The translations under genes and the position numbers were made by a program. The notes below the pieces were generated by a model. That model made no database searches and was not told where the DNA came from. It saw only the letters and a program-made list of their open reading frames with translations. 6,522 nt of DNA from an uncultured Peptoniphilus sp. (GTDB lineage: Bacteria; Bacillota; Clostridia; Tissierellales; Peptoniphilaceae): assembly GCA_946999425.1 (NCBI GenBank), contig CAMQDG010000072.1, positions 1 through 6,522 of the forward strand, written 5' to 3'. Within the stretch, counting starts at the first letter, position 1, and each line of letters begins with the position of its first letter. This document shows positions 6,413 to 6,522 of this stretch, piece after piece.

Positions 6413-6420
6413 ATCACCTC
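6413..6420 (-). promoter_or_regulatory. Strong ribosome binding site supporting a TTG start
   Basis: GAGGTGAT on the minus strand is an uninterrupted 8-base match to the anti-Shine-Dalgarno and ends 3 bases before TTG 6409-6407, giving normal spacing for its GAGG core. It supports the TTG start of the radical SAM gene. Confidence 0.85.
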
Positions 6421-6460
6421 AAAAAAACCGGAATTATTTTAATTAATAACCCCTGTTTTT
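6421..6460 (-). terminator. Terminator-like hairpin between an upstream gene and the radical SAM gene
   Basis: In minus-strand RNA GGGGUUAUU (6453-6445) pairs with AAUAAUUCC (6438-6430) around a 6-base loop, with two G-U pairs. After one mismatch the stem extends with C-G and A-U pairs, and it ends in a run of seven U (6427-6421). In plus-strand RNA the two wobbles become A-C mismatches, so the structure favours minus-strand transcripts. It lies 10 bases after the upstream stop codon, fitting a terminator of that gene, yet it abuts the next ribosome binding site. Confidence 0.6.
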
Positions 6461-6469
6461 AAATTTATT

Positions 6470-6522
6470 TTAATATAATTTTGATCCTGCTGGAATATTA
6501 TCATCCAACATTATTAAGTTAA
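6470..6522 (-). CDS. C-terminal tail of an unidentified protein (cut by window edge)
   Basis: An open frame enters from the window edge and ends at TAA 6472-6470, giving 16 residues, NLIMLDDNIPAGSKLY. The wording looks protein-like, the frame lies on the same strand as all other genes, and a terminator-like hairpin follows at once, which together suggest a real gene end. Sixteen residues are too few to name a family, and chance cannot be excluded. Confidence 0.45.
   Translation of the reverse strand, partial: NLIMLDDNIPAGSKLY

Overview
The window is AT-rich bacterial DNA in which every gene I can support lies on the minus strand. Strong AGGAGG/GAGGTGAT ribosome binding sites, two TTG starts, heavy use of AGA and ATA codons, tightly packed genes and the protein types point to a low-GC Firmicute. 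An anaerobic coccus of the Tissierellia/Peptoniphilaceae kind would fit, but that placement is an impression from sequence style and not a test.

Read in the direction of transcription (high to low coordinates), the window opens with the last residues of an unidentified gene (6522-6470). A terminator-like hairpin (6460-6421) follows and runs straight into the ribosome binding site of a radical SAM protein of unknown function (6409-5540). After a 100-base gap holding a perfect 15-base tandem duplication and a good promoter comes pepC (5439-4102), a cysteine aminopeptidase with complete catalytic residues, closed by a clear intrinsic terminator (4084-4051).

A 247-base intergenic region (4101-3855) holds that terminator, two clean palindromes, a weaker third one and a candidate extended -10 promoter. 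It leads into a tightly coupled cassette: a small DUF454/YbaN-type membrane protein (3854-3477), a CydD-like ABC permease-ATPase (3487-1781), a CydC-like partner (1784-126), and the cut-off start of what looks like a helix-turn-helix regulator (125-1). Adjacent genes overlap by 11 and 4 bases, and the last start codon directly abuts the preceding stop, so the four are probably one transcript with coupled translation.

The two ABC proteins are half-transporters (six membrane segments plus one nucleotide-binding domain each) and should form a heterodimer. Its two ATP sites look unequal: the Q-loop Asn of the CydD-like subunit and the LSTGQ signature of the CydC-like subunit fall in the same composite site. 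By family the substrate could be a thiol, haem-related compound or metal complex; nothing in the window fixes it. The most interesting part is this regulated transporter cassette: an uncharacterised small membrane protein, an asymmetric ABC heterodimer, a putative terminal regulator, and a 15-base palindrome over the likely promoter that could be its operator.
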